DNA from: Roridomyces roridus
Lineage: Eukaryota; Basidiomycota; Agaricomycetes; Agaricales; Mycenaceae
NCBI GenBank assembly: GCA_029378245.1
Contig: JARKIF010000119.1
Span: 1-64,000 of the forward strand
Direction: 5' to 3'
DNA: 64,000 nucleotides
The notes under the pieces were generated by a model that worked only from the letters and a program-made list of their open reading frames with translations, ran no database searches and was not told the origin of the DNA. This document shows, one piece after another, positions 33,088 through 45,085 of the stretch. Position 1 is the first letter of the stretch; every line of letters starts with the position of its first letter. Both the position numbers and the translations under genes were made by a program.

Positions 33088-33196
33088 CAGGTTGAATCAG
33101 AAGCTAAAGATTGCATACAGATAGAAAGCTATTTCGAGTATCTTAACCGACTTCTAATCTCTCTCGACAGACGCTCTGCAGCTTGCTCGTACCAGA

Positions 33197-34252
33197 TCAT
33201 TTCAAGGTCAACGACCTCAATTGCTCCCTCACAACCCCAATATCCCGCCGATTCCACTCTCCCGTCCATCCCCACCCGTTCTCGTTCTTCTCTGTACGTA
33301 TGAGCACCGATTCCTGCAGTGCATGTGCCGTCGACCGTACATGTGAAGGCTGTCGTGTGCCCGTCCCCGAGCCCTTGGGCACCAGACAGTCTGGAGCGCG
33401 GGCCTGGGTAGAAATGGAGCGGAGCGGATCTGGGACGTGTATAGCAAGCGGCTTTTGCTCGTCCAAGCAGGGGGAGTCCGGGACAGCTGGAAGAGATTCG
33501 GAATTCTGAATGTCCTTCGGCGTCGATGCCGTTCCCGATTCGCCGACGCCCAGCGCAGACACCAAGTCGATGCCCGTCGTCGAAGCCCGTGCAAACTCCA
33601 TCGGCACAAGCGATGCGGCGGCGTCACTAGTATCGTTATTGTTGGCTTGACCCAGAAGAAGGTCGTCACCAGAAGCCTCCATCTCTCGCTCTTCATGCCA
33701 TTCCTCGCCCAGACCCAGAGACGGATTCGAATGCCCCCCGTAAGAAAGGCAGCCGCACTCTTCCGACGCTGACCCAATCGTGCATGTACGCGAAAGCGAG
33801 GAGATGGTGCTCGTACCGTCTCGATGCACTTGATGGGCGGCGACGGATCCATATACCCCATCCGCAAGCAACGTCGCCGACGGGGATAGCTCCTTGCCGA
33901 AAACACGACGTCGACCGACTCCCCCGCCAGTATTGGTCGCTGTCTCCGTCTCCGATGTCGTCTTGCGACGCAAACTGAGACGCAGCGATATCGTCGACCG
34001 CGGTCGGGGCAGAAGGAGACCTGGATCCGTTGCAGCCTTCCCCTTCAACTGTTTCTTCTCGAGCTTGATGAGCGGTTTCGGCGCTTTGGCTACGGCCGTT
34101 TCGTACGCGATATACATCGAGGGCGGGGAACGCGGGCGAGGTCTTCGCGACGACGGACTCGGAGGAGCCGATCCTGAGCCTGAGCCCACCGACTCGCTCG
34201 TGGACTTTGACACCGCCAGTCGTCGTGTGCGGGAGCGTGGAGGGGAGTCCAT
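33197..34252 (-). CDS. Paralog 5 of the tandem family (351 aa)
   Basis: Single exon. The ORF is open from 34288 but the first ATG is at 34252 (MDSPPRSRTRRLA). Conserved parts: RRPRPRSPPSMYIAYETAVA, KAPKPLIKLEKK, LRLSLRRK, STISSLSRTCTIGSASEE, SYGGHSNPSLG, SLVPMEFARA, and the C-terminal NGWGWTGEWNRRDIGVVREQ, then LRSLTLK. This is the promoter-distal member of the minus-strand array. Function unknown. Confidence 0.74.
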   Translation of the reverse strand: MDSPPRSRTRRLAVSKSTSESVGSGSGSAPPSPSSRRPRPRSPPSMYIAYETAVAKAPKPLIKLEKKQLKGKAATDPGLLLPRPRSTISLRLSLRRKTTSETETATNTGGGVGRRRVFGKELSPSATLLADGVYGSVAAHQVHRDGTSTISSLSRTCTIGSASEECGCLSYGGHSNPSLGLGEEWHEEREMEASGDDLLLGQANNNDTSDAAASLVPMEFARASTTGIDLVSALGVGESGTASTPKDIQNSESLPAVPDSPCLDEQKPLAIHVPDPLRSISTQARAPDCLVPKGSGTGTRQPSHVRSTAHALQESVLIRTEKNENGWGWTGEWNRRDIGVVREQLRSLTLK

Positions 34253-34814
34253 GGATGGTGGAGAAAGAAGACGCTGGCACCCAAGCACAGGCGTCTCATC
34301 CAGCGTGCCATAACATAAAAAACGGGCATCCGAGAACGGAACGGATGAGAAGGGCTACAACAGACCCAGTGGAAGCCAATCATGGGATGAACGCGGGGAA
34401 AGAGAGTGCGCCTGGTTTTTGGGTCTCGGCTGGACGGACGGCCTTGATTTTTATTCAATAATGCTCGGTTCTCACTTACGTTCCACGTTACCTGCGAACG
34501 AAGAGCTCCCTACCTCGCCTTCCATAGTAAATACCGAGGGAGCTGCGAGGATATGCATCGAGTCAGGAGAAGGACAGTTTATGCGTCCGCATACGACATA
34601 CCTATTCCAGCTGAATGAAAAACGTTAGACACAAGCAAATTTTCGTTGATGTGCGGACCCAGTGCGGACCCAGTGCGGCCCAAGACTTGCCAGGCGTTGC
34701 CGGTCACATGCAGCTCCACAATGAAGACTCCAGGACACCCATTTTCCTGCCTGAACTCCTCGGCCTGAATGTGAACGCGAGATCAGATTGTGTCTATCGT
34801 TTTTCATTCAGTTG

Positions 34815-35000
34815 TCATGTCTGCTCACTTTTAGAGATTTGGCCAATCCTGCACAGGGGCTCCATCTTGCATGCGGAACGAGAGACAGCCGACCTGGTCG
34901 AGGAAGCTGGATGTACATCATACATGGGACCTGGTGCCATGGTAGCGGCCAGCCGCTCCACAAAGTAAGTAGGGATGCGAATCGATTGTCTGGCGTCATC
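34815..35000 (-). other. Coding-like segment, unrecognised
   Basis: A minus-strand stretch reads LIVQIFLVDDARQSIRIPTY, then FVERLAATMAPG, which looks like part of a folded protein. It faintly resembles RRIPIFVREVFLTRVA at about 35750-35850. Exon borders, start and stop could not be fixed. The remainder of 34253-35297 holds nothing I can support. Confidence 0.25.
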
Positions 35001-35297
35001 CACCAGGAAAATTTGCACGATGAGTGGAGCAGAAGGATGAAGCTTCGATGAGGCTTCGATGAGGCTTGAAGGCGGCGGCGCCAATGAGTCGGATATGAAG
35101 GAGGTTCCAGATTGGTTCCAGATCAAGAGTCTGGCCCTCGATGCCGTCACGTCTGGAGCATCACATGCATGCTTGTTTGATCGCGGTCGGCTGCCTCAGG
35201 CAGTCGAGCTATTGTGATCTCGGATCAGTGCCGTCTCTCACGGCGTCATTTTCAAACACTGATGTCCATGATTTCCGAGTCGCTCGGCGCTCTGATG

Positions 35298-35868
35298 TCA
35301 GCCTCGCCGAAGTGAATCTGATAATTCATTTCGGCCAGCAGCGTTCAAGTCGAACCTGCGATTGATGCATAGGGCACCTAAGGGCAGGTTGTAATACTGA
35401 CAGTGTCATGTCGTGGGTCTTGTCACGACTTACGCGTGTCCAAAAAATCCCAACCGGGTTGGAATTCAGCTTGCAATGATGTGGTTCTCTTGCCTGACGA
35501 TGCCGAGGCGTGTAAGATGTTCCGGTCCCGCTGCCCAATGATTTCGGAACATTCGACAAGGATGTTTGGGACACGCGACAACATCTTTGACGTAGTTCAA
35601 CCAGAGCTTCAAACTCGGTATTTAATAAGATGGGTAGCCTCGCACAAGTCAATTGAAATCAATTGAAGCGGACATCAACTCACCGAACGGCGATACTCCC
35701 GACCTCATCTCGAACGCTGTCAATTGAATGCAGTCCCATCCATTTCGAATGTCCTTCAAGGTTGTTGGCCACGCGTGTGAGGAACACTTCCCGAACAAAG
35801 ATCGGGATTCGTCTACTCGGGTTCACAAGCAACCGGTTTGAAAGCATAGATGATACAATTCCCGCCAA
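35298..35868 (-). CDS. Small hypothetical gene, exon model partly resolved
   Basis: Exons 35584-35434 and 35377-35298 join cleanly (intron 35378-35433, GTAAGT...TTAG). From the ATG at 35584 they give 76 residues: MLSRVPNILVECSEIIGQRD...FQPGWDFLDTRALCIN...DSLRRG. Upstream, 35868-35680 codes for RRIPIFVREVFLTRVANNLE, then GHSKWMGLHSIDSVRDEV, and has a good donor (CG|GTGAGT at about 35672), but its phase does not match the next exon in the frame I prefer. No known domain. Confidence 0.35.
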
Positions 35869-35938
35869 GTTGATACAGAATGCATAATGATACCAGCGAC
35901 ACCCGAGTCAATATTCTAAAGTTTTCACACCCCGCTGA

Positions 35939-37514
35939 TTAGAAAGCCTCCGAGTATTTGGACGTCTCACCCAGCACCCCCTCGCCCCTCGAGTTCGTTG
36001 CGCGTATAGGAATCACAGTGGGCAGTTCGATCTCCTCAGCGCGCTTTGTGGTGACATGAACCTGCAAAGCCTGGGAATGACGATGCCAAGTTGTAGACGA
36101 GCTCGTCTGATTTGTTATATTCATGCGGCCTCCCACTGAACGGCTGGGAGACGACCCAGACGTGCCGTCTATCACAGCGTGTTTGGAGTGCGCGAGGACG
36201 ACAAGGATGGTGGGGTACATTCCCTGGAGGTATTCGTTGTACGGGCAGGATTGAGGGAGGAGGAAGTTGAGACGCACCACGATGACACTAGAGCAGTATT
36301 GGTACAACTTGAAAGCGAACGAGACACCGTTGTTGGCGTCAACCCAATCATGTACTCGTGGGCTGTCTTCGACTACTTGTATGACCTAAAAATCGTGTCA
36401 GACTATCTTGCCCCCGAAACGGTTGAATGGAAGGATGGCTTACAAAAAAGAGGAGATAGAGCATGCCAGATTCGACGAGCAGGATCAACACCCGTTCGCC
36501 CTGAGATCTGTTTCTTTTGTTTGAACCACTCCCACTCGTGGCGCTGTTCCGCATTATAGACTTGCTGTACTTCCTGCATGGATTTCATGTCAAGAAGGCA
36601 CTGAGTTACACGGGACACTACACACTCACCACGTCGTCAGAGCGAGCAAGAATGTCGAAACAGCAGTCGTAGCCATCGGCAAAGCGTAGGTAACTGCTCG
36701 CAAATAAGTAAGCTCTAGCAGTATAGAGACCAAGACAACGAACCCGTCTGAACGTTCCTACAAAACGCCGGCTTTACAAAGTTCCCCAGGATGATATCAG
36801 ACCCGATTTGGGCCACGCAGAACGTCAACAGGATGGTGGCCACTGTGCGAGTTGAGTGAATTGTCGATCATGAAATAAATCACACACCGAGGGAACCAAA
36901 GAGCAGCGAGCATGGAATCACTAGGACCCAAGCACTGTAGTAGGCTTTTATCGTCCACACTCGGTAAATTATAATGGCGTCTCCGAGGAGGGACTACACA
37001 AAACAGCTTCGGCGATCGCTCATTGACAGAAAAGGAAAGACGCACCATATACGCATAGAGCGCATCCTGCGCTGCCGCCAGCCGGAATACAAAATCCAAA
37101 GCACTATCCAACTTGGATTGTATGTCTTCGGTAGGGTTTTGTATGAGAGTAACTTTTGCTTCCGTGATAAAGTTGGCGAGGTCGAGTGTCCAGAGGATGA
37201 GTGCGATGATGAACATGAGGATGATGGCCGCCATCGTGAGTTGGTACGCTCGGGCGCGGCGGCGTTCTTTAGACCTAGAGGATAATTGAGCATCTGGAAA
37301 TAAATACAGCAAGTAGAGGCTGACGCACATGAGGACAAATCCGGCTTTAACGACCATGACTAAATATACAGCTTCAATGCGAGCAGGTGAGCAATTGTCG
37401 AAGAGGAGATGCTGGGAACTCACTGAGTAGAAAAGTCTCATTGGTGATGGCCACGAAATTCTGCACCACATCTGTACCAATACCCTGCAGGACACTGGCC
37501 TCTTCGGGGGTCAT
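35939..37514 (-). CDS. Multi-pass membrane protein of a family common in Agaricomycetes (384 aa)
   Basis: Nine exons: 37514-37424, 37371-37329, 37274-37046, 36993-36888, 36842-36744, 36693-36630, 36573-36444, 36385-36278 and 36223-35939. All phases agree. Start MTPEEASVLQGIGTDVVQNF. Hydrophobic segments: TVYLVMVVKAGFVLM, MAAIILMFIIALILWTL, SLLGDAIIIYRVW (with a loop arginine), SAWVLVIPCSLLFGSLVATI, TYALPMATTAVSTFLLAL, GERVLILLVESGMLYLLFFV, and SVIVGMYPTILVVL, giving about seven helices. A polar cytoplasmic-type tail of about 80 residues follows. The topology resembles receptors, but no ligand or G-protein signature is evident. A TATAAAA lies near 37592, some 75 bp before the start. Function unknown. 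Confidence 0.82.
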
Positions 37515-38760
37515 GGCAGCTGGGAGGGATTAGGCGCCTGGAGGGGGTGGGCAGTGGGTGATAGGACGGACAGGGCTTCTGAAGTTCCGACTTATAAAAG
37601 TACCTTCTCTGGAAATTAGTTTCTAACCCAAAAATAACAGAGGGGGAGCTGTCGGTGCCATGCCAGTCCAGAATTGGCGTTTGTATTCATTCAGTGGCTC
37701 ACCTCGTCTTGGTCATTGATCCTCGTCTTAAGAACCTGATGTATCCTAATTTCCGCCGACCGGGTGCATCTTGACCGGGACTGGAATGTTGATTCGTGGG
37801 AGGTCACGATGGTTGAAGCCGAACACGGATCGCGGATAGAACTGAAGAGAGCGGGTGCAGGCCAACCCAACGACGACCTAAAATTGTTGTGATTTTTTTT
37901 CCCCGGTGCACCTTAGAAGCAGCCACCCGCCGGACGATTCGATGCCAATTCCTTCTCTGTTCGAAAATTCGATGGCGGCGTTGGCAGTTGCGATGATTGT
38001 GCTCTACCAAGGCAGTGAGCGCTGAGAATTCTATGCCATACTCGCAGAGTTCCTTTAAGAGGTACTCGCCTTGGCTCCCGCTCTTGTCGATTCATTCCCG
38101 CCCATCTCTGGCCCAGGCAACATCACATCTTCCAACTCACGCCATCCCCGAATAGTTCTCGACAGTGGGAGCTGTTGCCATACCTGGAAAGCACCCGAGA
38201 TGATTGTTCCCTCGAGGCTCAGGCTCGCCGGCGTGCGGACAAGCAGATATTAAAACGGCGCCACAAAATCGAAATCGCGGCTTCATGGCGACGTATACTT
38301 TCCGGGTGTAGCAGTTTGGGGGCACGAGTCCGCTGCCCCTGTGAATCAACCTCGAGGCATTCGTAGATAGGCCCTGTGTTGGACCTGAAGTCAGGGCGGC
38401 CAAGGGCTTTGACGTCTGAGTTCTGATCACCTTGAAGATCCGAGGGGTGCCGCCCCAGCATCATACAACCGAGCGCGATGATGAGACACCGTCAGACAAC
38501 GGTTGAATGAACGTTCCTCACAGAAAGATGCACTGCTCAGCCGAGATCACATCCACCTTGTGCGTGCGCCGGGAGCGTGGAGTCCTATCAGTCCTATCTT
38601 GACGCATCCCACACTCCACTGCCTCCGTGGGAGGCAGCCTGCTGCCCTAAATTAAAACACTTCTGCCGACCACATGTACTCACCACTGAAATACTGCGAT
38701 CGTCTGCTGTCAGAACCCTCGAGACCCTCCTTCCCCCCCGCCGCGTCGTCGCCGTATACA

Positions 38761-39991
38761 ATGACCTGGCTCCTCACATCCCTGCTCTATAGCCTGTTTG
38801 TGGGCTTGAGCCTCGGACTATGCGCGCCAAAAGTCTTCATAATTGACCTGGTGAGAATTTTGATAAATGGAGAAACGCATCGAATTAATGAAAGTAGTTC
38901 GTCGATGAGGCGGAAGTGTGGTACAACATACCCGAATTCAATCTGCTCGCCAAAAACATCACAGTGCCTGGCCTCTCGCCACTGTTCCCGCAGGTCCACT
39001 GCACCAGCGACGAGCAGATATGCCAACTCGTGACCGGCGAAGGCGAGATCAACGCGGCATCATCTGTCACCGCCCTCGTTCATTCGGGAATATTCAACCT
39101 ACGAGACACGTACTTTTTGACGGCTGGTATTGCGGGTGTGAACCCGAAGGTGGCGACCATCGGCTCGGTCACCTTTGCGCGCTACGCCGTCCAGGTCGGC
39201 TTGCAATTTGAGATTGATGCCAGAGAGATCCCGTCCAACTTCCCAACGGGTTATTTCGCGCAGGGATCATCCGGACCGGGGATGCCGCCCGTCTCGATAT
39301 ACGGTACCGAGGTGTGTTCTCTGGCTCGTTTTCAGCGCTTGCTCATCCCTGCGTCAAGGTCTTTGAGCTCAACGACAATCTGCGACAAGCAGCCGCCAAT
39401 TTCGCAAAGGCAGCTCACCTCAACGACAGCGCTGATTGTCAAGCCAACCGCGAGCTGTACAAGGACTTTGGCTCGAACGCCACCGGCAAGCCTACCGTCG
39501 TGCTCTGCGACACCGTCACCTCAGATACATTCTGGAGTGGTACGCTCCTGGGCGAGGCGTTTGAAAACACGACGAAGGTCTTCACCAACGGGAGCGCCAC
39601 GTATTGCGCGACGCAGCAGGAAGACAATGCCGTGCTGAATGCCTTGCTGCGCGGTGCGTTGACCAAGCTCGTCGATTTTTCGCGCATCATCGTCATGCGT
39701 ACGGCGTCGGATTTCGATAGACCTCCGGCAAATGAGACGGCGTTGGCATCGTTGTTGGGACCAGCGCCGGGGTTCCCTGTTGCGGCGCTGAATATTGAGA
39801 TTGCGGGTGTCAAGGTCGTCGAGGGGATCATTGCAGAATGGGGCACCAAATTTGCGGGTGGGATCAAGCCGAGTAATTATATTGGGGACATCTTTGGGTC
39901 GTTGGGAGGGGAGCCGGACTTTGGACCGGGGAGCATCTTTGGAGGGAAACCTGCCGTTATCCCGAAAACCAATCCACCTGACTTTTTCTGA
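38761..39991 (+). CDS. Purine nucleoside permease, NUP family (378 aa)
   Basis: Three exons: 38761-38850, 38898-39311 and 39359-39991, all in frame. A hydrophobic signal-like N-terminus (MTWLLTSLLYSLFVGLSLGL) precedes the family start PKVFIIDL. Family blocks: EAEVWYNIPEFNLLA, LSPLFPQVHCTSD, ICQLVTGEGEINAASSVTAL, TYFLTAGIAGVNPK, ATIGSVTFARYAVQVGLQFE, IYGTEVFELND, LCDTVTSDTFWSGTLLGEAF, YCATQQEDNA, VDFSRIIVMRTASDFDRP and SNYIGDIFG. The family (PF06516) is related to nucleoside phosphorylases and is implicated in purine nucleoside uptake in fungi. The leader suggests secretion or surface location. Length is normal and nothing is broken. Confidence 0.92.
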
Positions 39992-40980
39992 CCAGTGTAG
40001 TAAGTAGCAATGTTTATTTACATACCAACGTTTTCCGATGTCTGGTCGTATGGTCGTGGAATGAAGGGCTGATGGTGGTGGTGTGAAGCAAGAGGGGACA
40101 AACATGGCACGCATTTACATAAGTAACATCGAAAGTTGATTCAGTTGCCTTTCAGAGACTCTAAGCTCTTATTACACATGTCCGTTAGTGGAGCTGACTA
40201 AAAAGATTTGCATACATTTTTGCACCGTTCTCTAGCAACTCAAGGCATGAATCACCAGACACCGTGACCTGCTTTTATGGGCCATTGCTAGCGCATGGCA
40301 ATCCGAGTCTGGGGGTGTGGAGACAGGAAGGGAAGGCAGTGGCCCAAGGTCACAGGTGTTGTGGCAGCAAGGAGTGTGGATTCTAATGAGGCGATCGAGT
40401 CCAAGGGCAGTAATTGATTTCGAATGATGAGGATGTTGCGAGGATGAGGATGTTGCGAGGACGTCGACAGTTGAGAGTCCGGCCTGAAGCAAGAGGCGCG
40501 CAGCCGCTGTGAATGGAGTCAACGGCTGGCGTTGGCGGGTTGCCGTTTCACCGCCGTTACCCTTCGGTGAAGATCGCAACCACGGCGGAGAGAAACCAAG
40601 AGATCCATGTTCCGGCTCAACGCTTACTAAAAGCAAATTAGTAGTCAAAGACGTCATCAATCAAAAATTGGACCCCATGTTGGCGGAAAACAGGCCGATA
40701 AGACCGAGCTTAAAAATAAATTTTTAAGACTCGGAATTGTTTGAATCAGTCGTGTAACGTGTTGAGGAACAACGGGAGCCAGGATGAGAAGGCTGATGTA
40801 TTCAACGGGGCTAATACTTGCAGTTCGTTTGATATACTACTCACTATTATCTAGAACATTACAGATTCCAAGAGAGATGAGTAAGATATTAGCAAGAAAC
40901 CTTCTAGAATGTTCGAGGAGAGCATAGGCTCCTCGACAATGATTACATACTCCACAACTCCCACTACCCGGCACCACTGG

Positions 40981-43900
40981 TCAAATCTTCAGACAATGCT
41001 CTCCGCTCCGAATGCGCCCTGCAGAGCTCTCAACAATCTGATCATTCTCACAACCCGCCAGACGCTTCTCGATCTTGGCAACATCCTCCATTCGTTGGCA
41101 TAGCGTGAACAACGGGCCAGCTTCTCCCCACAGAGCAGCAGCTCCCAATTTATCCCCCCGTCGCCAAGCTAGATCACCTAGACGGATCATACAGTCCCCT
41201 CTGCTCCGGTGAACATCCATGCTCGTGAAGGCCTCCAGAGCAATGTTGAGCAGAGTTTCGGCTGTAGCTGGCTCGTCGAGAGCGAGGAACACGTCGCCCA
41301 TGAAACATACCGCCTTGTAAACAGCCAATTTCTGTTTGACCTTCTTCGCGAAGGCAAGGTAAACGAACACGGAGGTGGATGTCCAGTCGAAATCAGCGGG
41401 TTGCCAACGCCCGATGTCGGCCATCCTCTCGAGGCAGTAAGATGAAACGTCAACATGCGCAGTCCATCCCCACGCCAAACATCCCCGGAAAAGTTTCTTT
41501 GCCGCTGCAAAGTTACCCTGTCTCAAGCGGAGATCGCCCAGGATCATGTTGATGATATGAGATCCGGTGAAATGCCCCGCACCCTCGAGGAAGGTCTGCG
41601 CCATGTCAAGTCTGGGCATAACATCCTCCGTGCTTGCACCAATCTCCACATCAATCAAAGCGAGGTTCATGAGCACATACGCATAATCCTCCCGTTCCTG
41701 TTCCTCCGAGAGGCCCAGCCCGATTTCGGTATGAACCCTCCTCGCTTCGGCGTATTCCGATTTTTGGAGGTGACCCTCTGCTTCAGTGAGCCGCAACTGC
41801 AGATCGAGGGCGCCGTTGGCCATGCCGCAGAATTTGAGATACTCTCGAGCCGTGACGACCATGACGAGACTCTGGCTGAGATTTCCCAGTGCCTGCAAGG
41901 ACATGGCGGCAACCCGGAGTGCGTTGGCTTGGGTGTAGTAGTTTGCGCAGAGTTTGCCGAGCGAATAGGCTTCGCGGGCGAGAGCGAGGCCTTTTTCATA
42001 TTCACCGGCCCTCCATCTTATGAGTGCGGGGTTGATGAGGATGGACCCTTGCAGATCCTGGTCACCCGCTTCCTTGGCCAAGGATAGAGATGTGTCGAAG
42101 CATTTCAACCCCAAGGCAGCATTGCGTGTGAACCAATTGTAGTAGTTTCCGAGGGCGGTGTACATTCGGCCTAGGTCGTGATAAATATGCGTCAAATGTG
42201 AACGGTAAGCTCACTCACTTGCAATTAATGAATCATTCAGGGATTGCATATGTGATTTAGCTTCGGAAACCAAAGCCTCCGCCCCCTCAATTTTCCGCGA
42301 AAAAGCTGAATTGAAGACCTCGGTGAGGAATTCAATGCGGAGTCTATGATCGTCGGCCTCGATGAGCTCCTCCGCGGTGTCCATCAAAAAATCCCAACCG
42401 CGGTTCGTGTATCGGGCGAATGCATTCAGTATAACTATGCAGATTATCACCTCGGCGAGGTCGGGGTTTAGCCGAGTCAGCCCGAGTTGTAACATTCGAT
42501 GAACGTTGCCGTAGTTCGAGTTGATCGCCGCCACCAGATTGGCCATCTGGTGCGAGCCTTTGTAGGTGCGGTAAAGCTCCAAAAGTGTCTGGAAATGTTT
42601 CTGCAGGGACCGAGTTAAAGGGGGCGGTGTGGGATGCGAACGCTGCATGTATTCCCGAATGGGTACCAGTGATCTCAGGCGTTTCCTGTTGTCGTAGTAG
42701 ACTAGCGATGTGCTGAGCAGAACCGTGCGGCATGCGAAGATATCGTCGATAGGGAGAGCACTGTGCCCGAGCTCGACGTCAGAGAGGCCGTCTGGCAGAA
42801 TTGCGAGAAGGCTCAAAAGGTCTGTCGCACCGGGCTGCGACTTAACCCGAGCGCTCGACAGGGACAGTGCGATGGATGCATCCAAGCTCGACCGTCGGTC
42901 TCGGCCCCCAGACAACAGGGCGGTTCTCTCGGTCTCGAGACGGGCTAGTACGTCGGTGCAGCCTTCGTAGGCGACCAGATGTGCCATGAGGTCGATCGCC
43001 AGAGGCATGTTGTCTGCAAACTGGAGGAGCTGGTTGACTTCGGTCGGGTCGTGGTAGTCGTCGGCGATTTCGCAAAACATTGTGCGCGCTGCCTCCTCAG
43101 AGAGCGGCCCCAGTGGCTGTAGAAATGGCCGACTCCAGCGCACGCCAGAGGGCCGTTCAGCGCCTCGCATCGTGACCTGACAACTGGTCAATATTCGACG
43201 TAGGCAGGGATCATTCGGCGTCTACTGACGATCAAAGCGACATGCGGGATGTCCGTGAGGAGCGAAAGAAAGTCTTCAACAGCAGCCCGTGTTTCAAGTG
43301 GTTCCCAGGTCGTTTCGAGGTTGTCCAGGATCAAAAGACACGAGCCCCTCGCTGCGAGGGTACGCAATACCGCCTTGGTAAGGTTCTTTCCCGACGGGAG
43401 ACCCAGATGCTCGGCGATGATGCCAGCGATGTCGATACCGGTGCTGGCCGATTCACAAGAGACGTAGAGGTGATGCTGATATCTTTCGCTCAAGCTGGGG
43501 TCGTGCAATGCGGCACGAGCGAGACTGGTTTTTCCCATCCCACCTGCGCCCAGGATCGCGATACGGGCGTGTTCCTGCCGCAGGAGCCGTACGATTGCCG
43601 CAAGCTCGGCATCACGGCCGAGGAAAATCTGCGGTCTGGCCGGCAGCATTGAGAAGGACTTGGAACTGCGTTCAGATGAGTACTGTGTCCGAAATTCAAA
43701 TGAAATAAAATGAGTACATACCTCGCTTCAGAGTTGTTCAGTTTATGATAAATCTGCGAAATTGGTCAGCGTGCGCTACGGAGAAGATGCACGGCATACC
43801 GAAGAGCTTCCGTCCGAAGTCGTAGCTTCCGAAAGGGTGGCGACCAATTCAAGAAGCTTCTTGTGCATGCGATCCATCTGGTTTCCCATATCCTCCGTAT

Positions 43901-44532
43901 CGTGGGCAAAGTTTGCCGCGGATCTCATCTATCAGCTATGAATCAACCAGGTTTAGCTGCACCAATGACGACGCACCTTGAAGTAATCCAAAGCATCTTG
44001 AATGCCAACCTGGCAGTCCTTCAGCAACGCATTCATCTCCCCTTGTCGGAAGAAATGTTTGATTCGGCTCATGTCCATCTGCGCTTCCACAAACGCGTGG
44101 ATTTTGTGCATAGTTCTATGAAAGATTAGAATTAATCTAAACATTCTAGGAAGAGATACGCACTCTGCGAATTTAGCCACATGACTCATCGTCGCCGCAG
44201 GAAGCGTGCCGGGTGGGTCTGCGTGCATGTACAACTCCACGATAGCGTAGCTTATCGCATGAATATTTTCCGTCAGCTGGAGACACTGGTCTTTGTTTTT
44301 GCGCACGGTCTGGTACCCGTGCATGAGAATCTCACAATGCCCATCAAGACATATCACTCACCTGGAGAGTAGTAACCAAAGCCAGCGCCGTTTGTGAGAT
44401 CGACTGAATGAAAGGTGGTCCGAATACATCGTGCAGCTCGTCGAGGAGCGGCACGACAGCCTTCAAAGAGACGACGGTGCGGTTTGTGAGGATTTCAGAA
44501 GTGGTGGGCTGTCGGGGAGGCATAGTCGGCAT
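40981..44532 (-). CDS. NLR-like STAND protein: MLKL-type four-helix domain, NB-ARC, TPR-like repeats (1066 aa)
   Basis: Eight exons: 44532-44362, 44309-44164, 44115-43977, 43928-43800, 43753-43722, 43665-43230, 43176-42219 and 42170-40981, phases consistent. Residues 1-150 are helical with KHFFRQGEMNALLKDCQVGI, then QDALDYFK, the pattern of the MLKL N-terminal-like domain seen in agaric NLRs, a presumed membrane-active effector. FSMLPARPQIFLGRDAELAA opens the NTPase. Then P-loop GAGGMGKTS, Walker B CLLILDNLE, ITMRGAERP-like VTMRGAERP, the NMPLAIDLMA motif (GxP-like), a winged-helix-like region, and a C-terminal superhelix of TPR-type helices to the end (AGDQDLQGSILINPALIRWR and similar). Likely role: self/non-self or stress sensing by nucleotide-driven oligomerisation. 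The activating signal is unknown. It could start at the second ATG (44523). Confidence 0.85.
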
Positions 44533-44740
44533 GTTCGTTTGTCCATCTCGTGGGTTTTATGGGCAATATTTGTGTTGTCATGCCCGCGAGCGCCGGCCTG
44601 GGGGGAGCATGGGCGATGCCCGGCTTGGAGAAACTGCCGCAGGTGGCGCAGTTGCGCCAATCGGCAGCGGTCCTGTTGGCGCCCATGTCATCCCAGCATT
44701 TTCGCCGAGTTACAGAAGAATTTCGGCGAGAGTGCGGCAA

Positions 44741-45085
44741 TCAGAGGAAACCTTTCCAGCGGGAAGATCTTGCCAGAGCAAAGACCAGAGGACATGTGCC
44801 AAGGCGTATCACGAGGCCCATTCGTATCGTTTTGCGCCACGCGTCTTGCACGTCCTTAAGCCGTAGCTGCCACTAAAGATACATAGTATTAGAACGGACG
44901 GGTATCATGGCATCAAGACGCACCTGGGTCCAGCCTGAGAGTTGACCTCCGACACGTGTGGACCGGGGTAGACCAGCGGACAACTCATCGCCCGACGCAA
45001 CAGCTTGTTCCTCGGGTTCGGCGATTTCTTTTCGGCGTTGGTCAAGACGTCGCTGGGTGTGGTTGAGAGAGACGTTACCGGACAC
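44741..45085 (-). CDS. Small hypothetical gene upstream of the NLR (5' end open)
   Basis: Exons (...45085)-44924 and 44872-44741 join in frame across a 51-nt intron (GTGCGT...TTTAG). The readable part is about 97 residues: NYHVSGNVSLNHTQRRLDQR, then RKEIAEPEEQAV...LSGWTQWQLRLKDVQDAWRK, ending RWKGFL. The charged helical character argues for real coding sequence. No ATG is found in frame before a stop at about 45110, so a 5' exon is missing. No known domain. 45110-46416 is otherwise gene-free apart from the repeat cluster listed below. Confidence 0.4.

Noticed and set aside
40232..40660. 142-codon minus-strand ORF after the nucleoside permease
   Set aside because: Low-complexity His/Ser/Pro composition, no introns or motifs, and no neighbour support.
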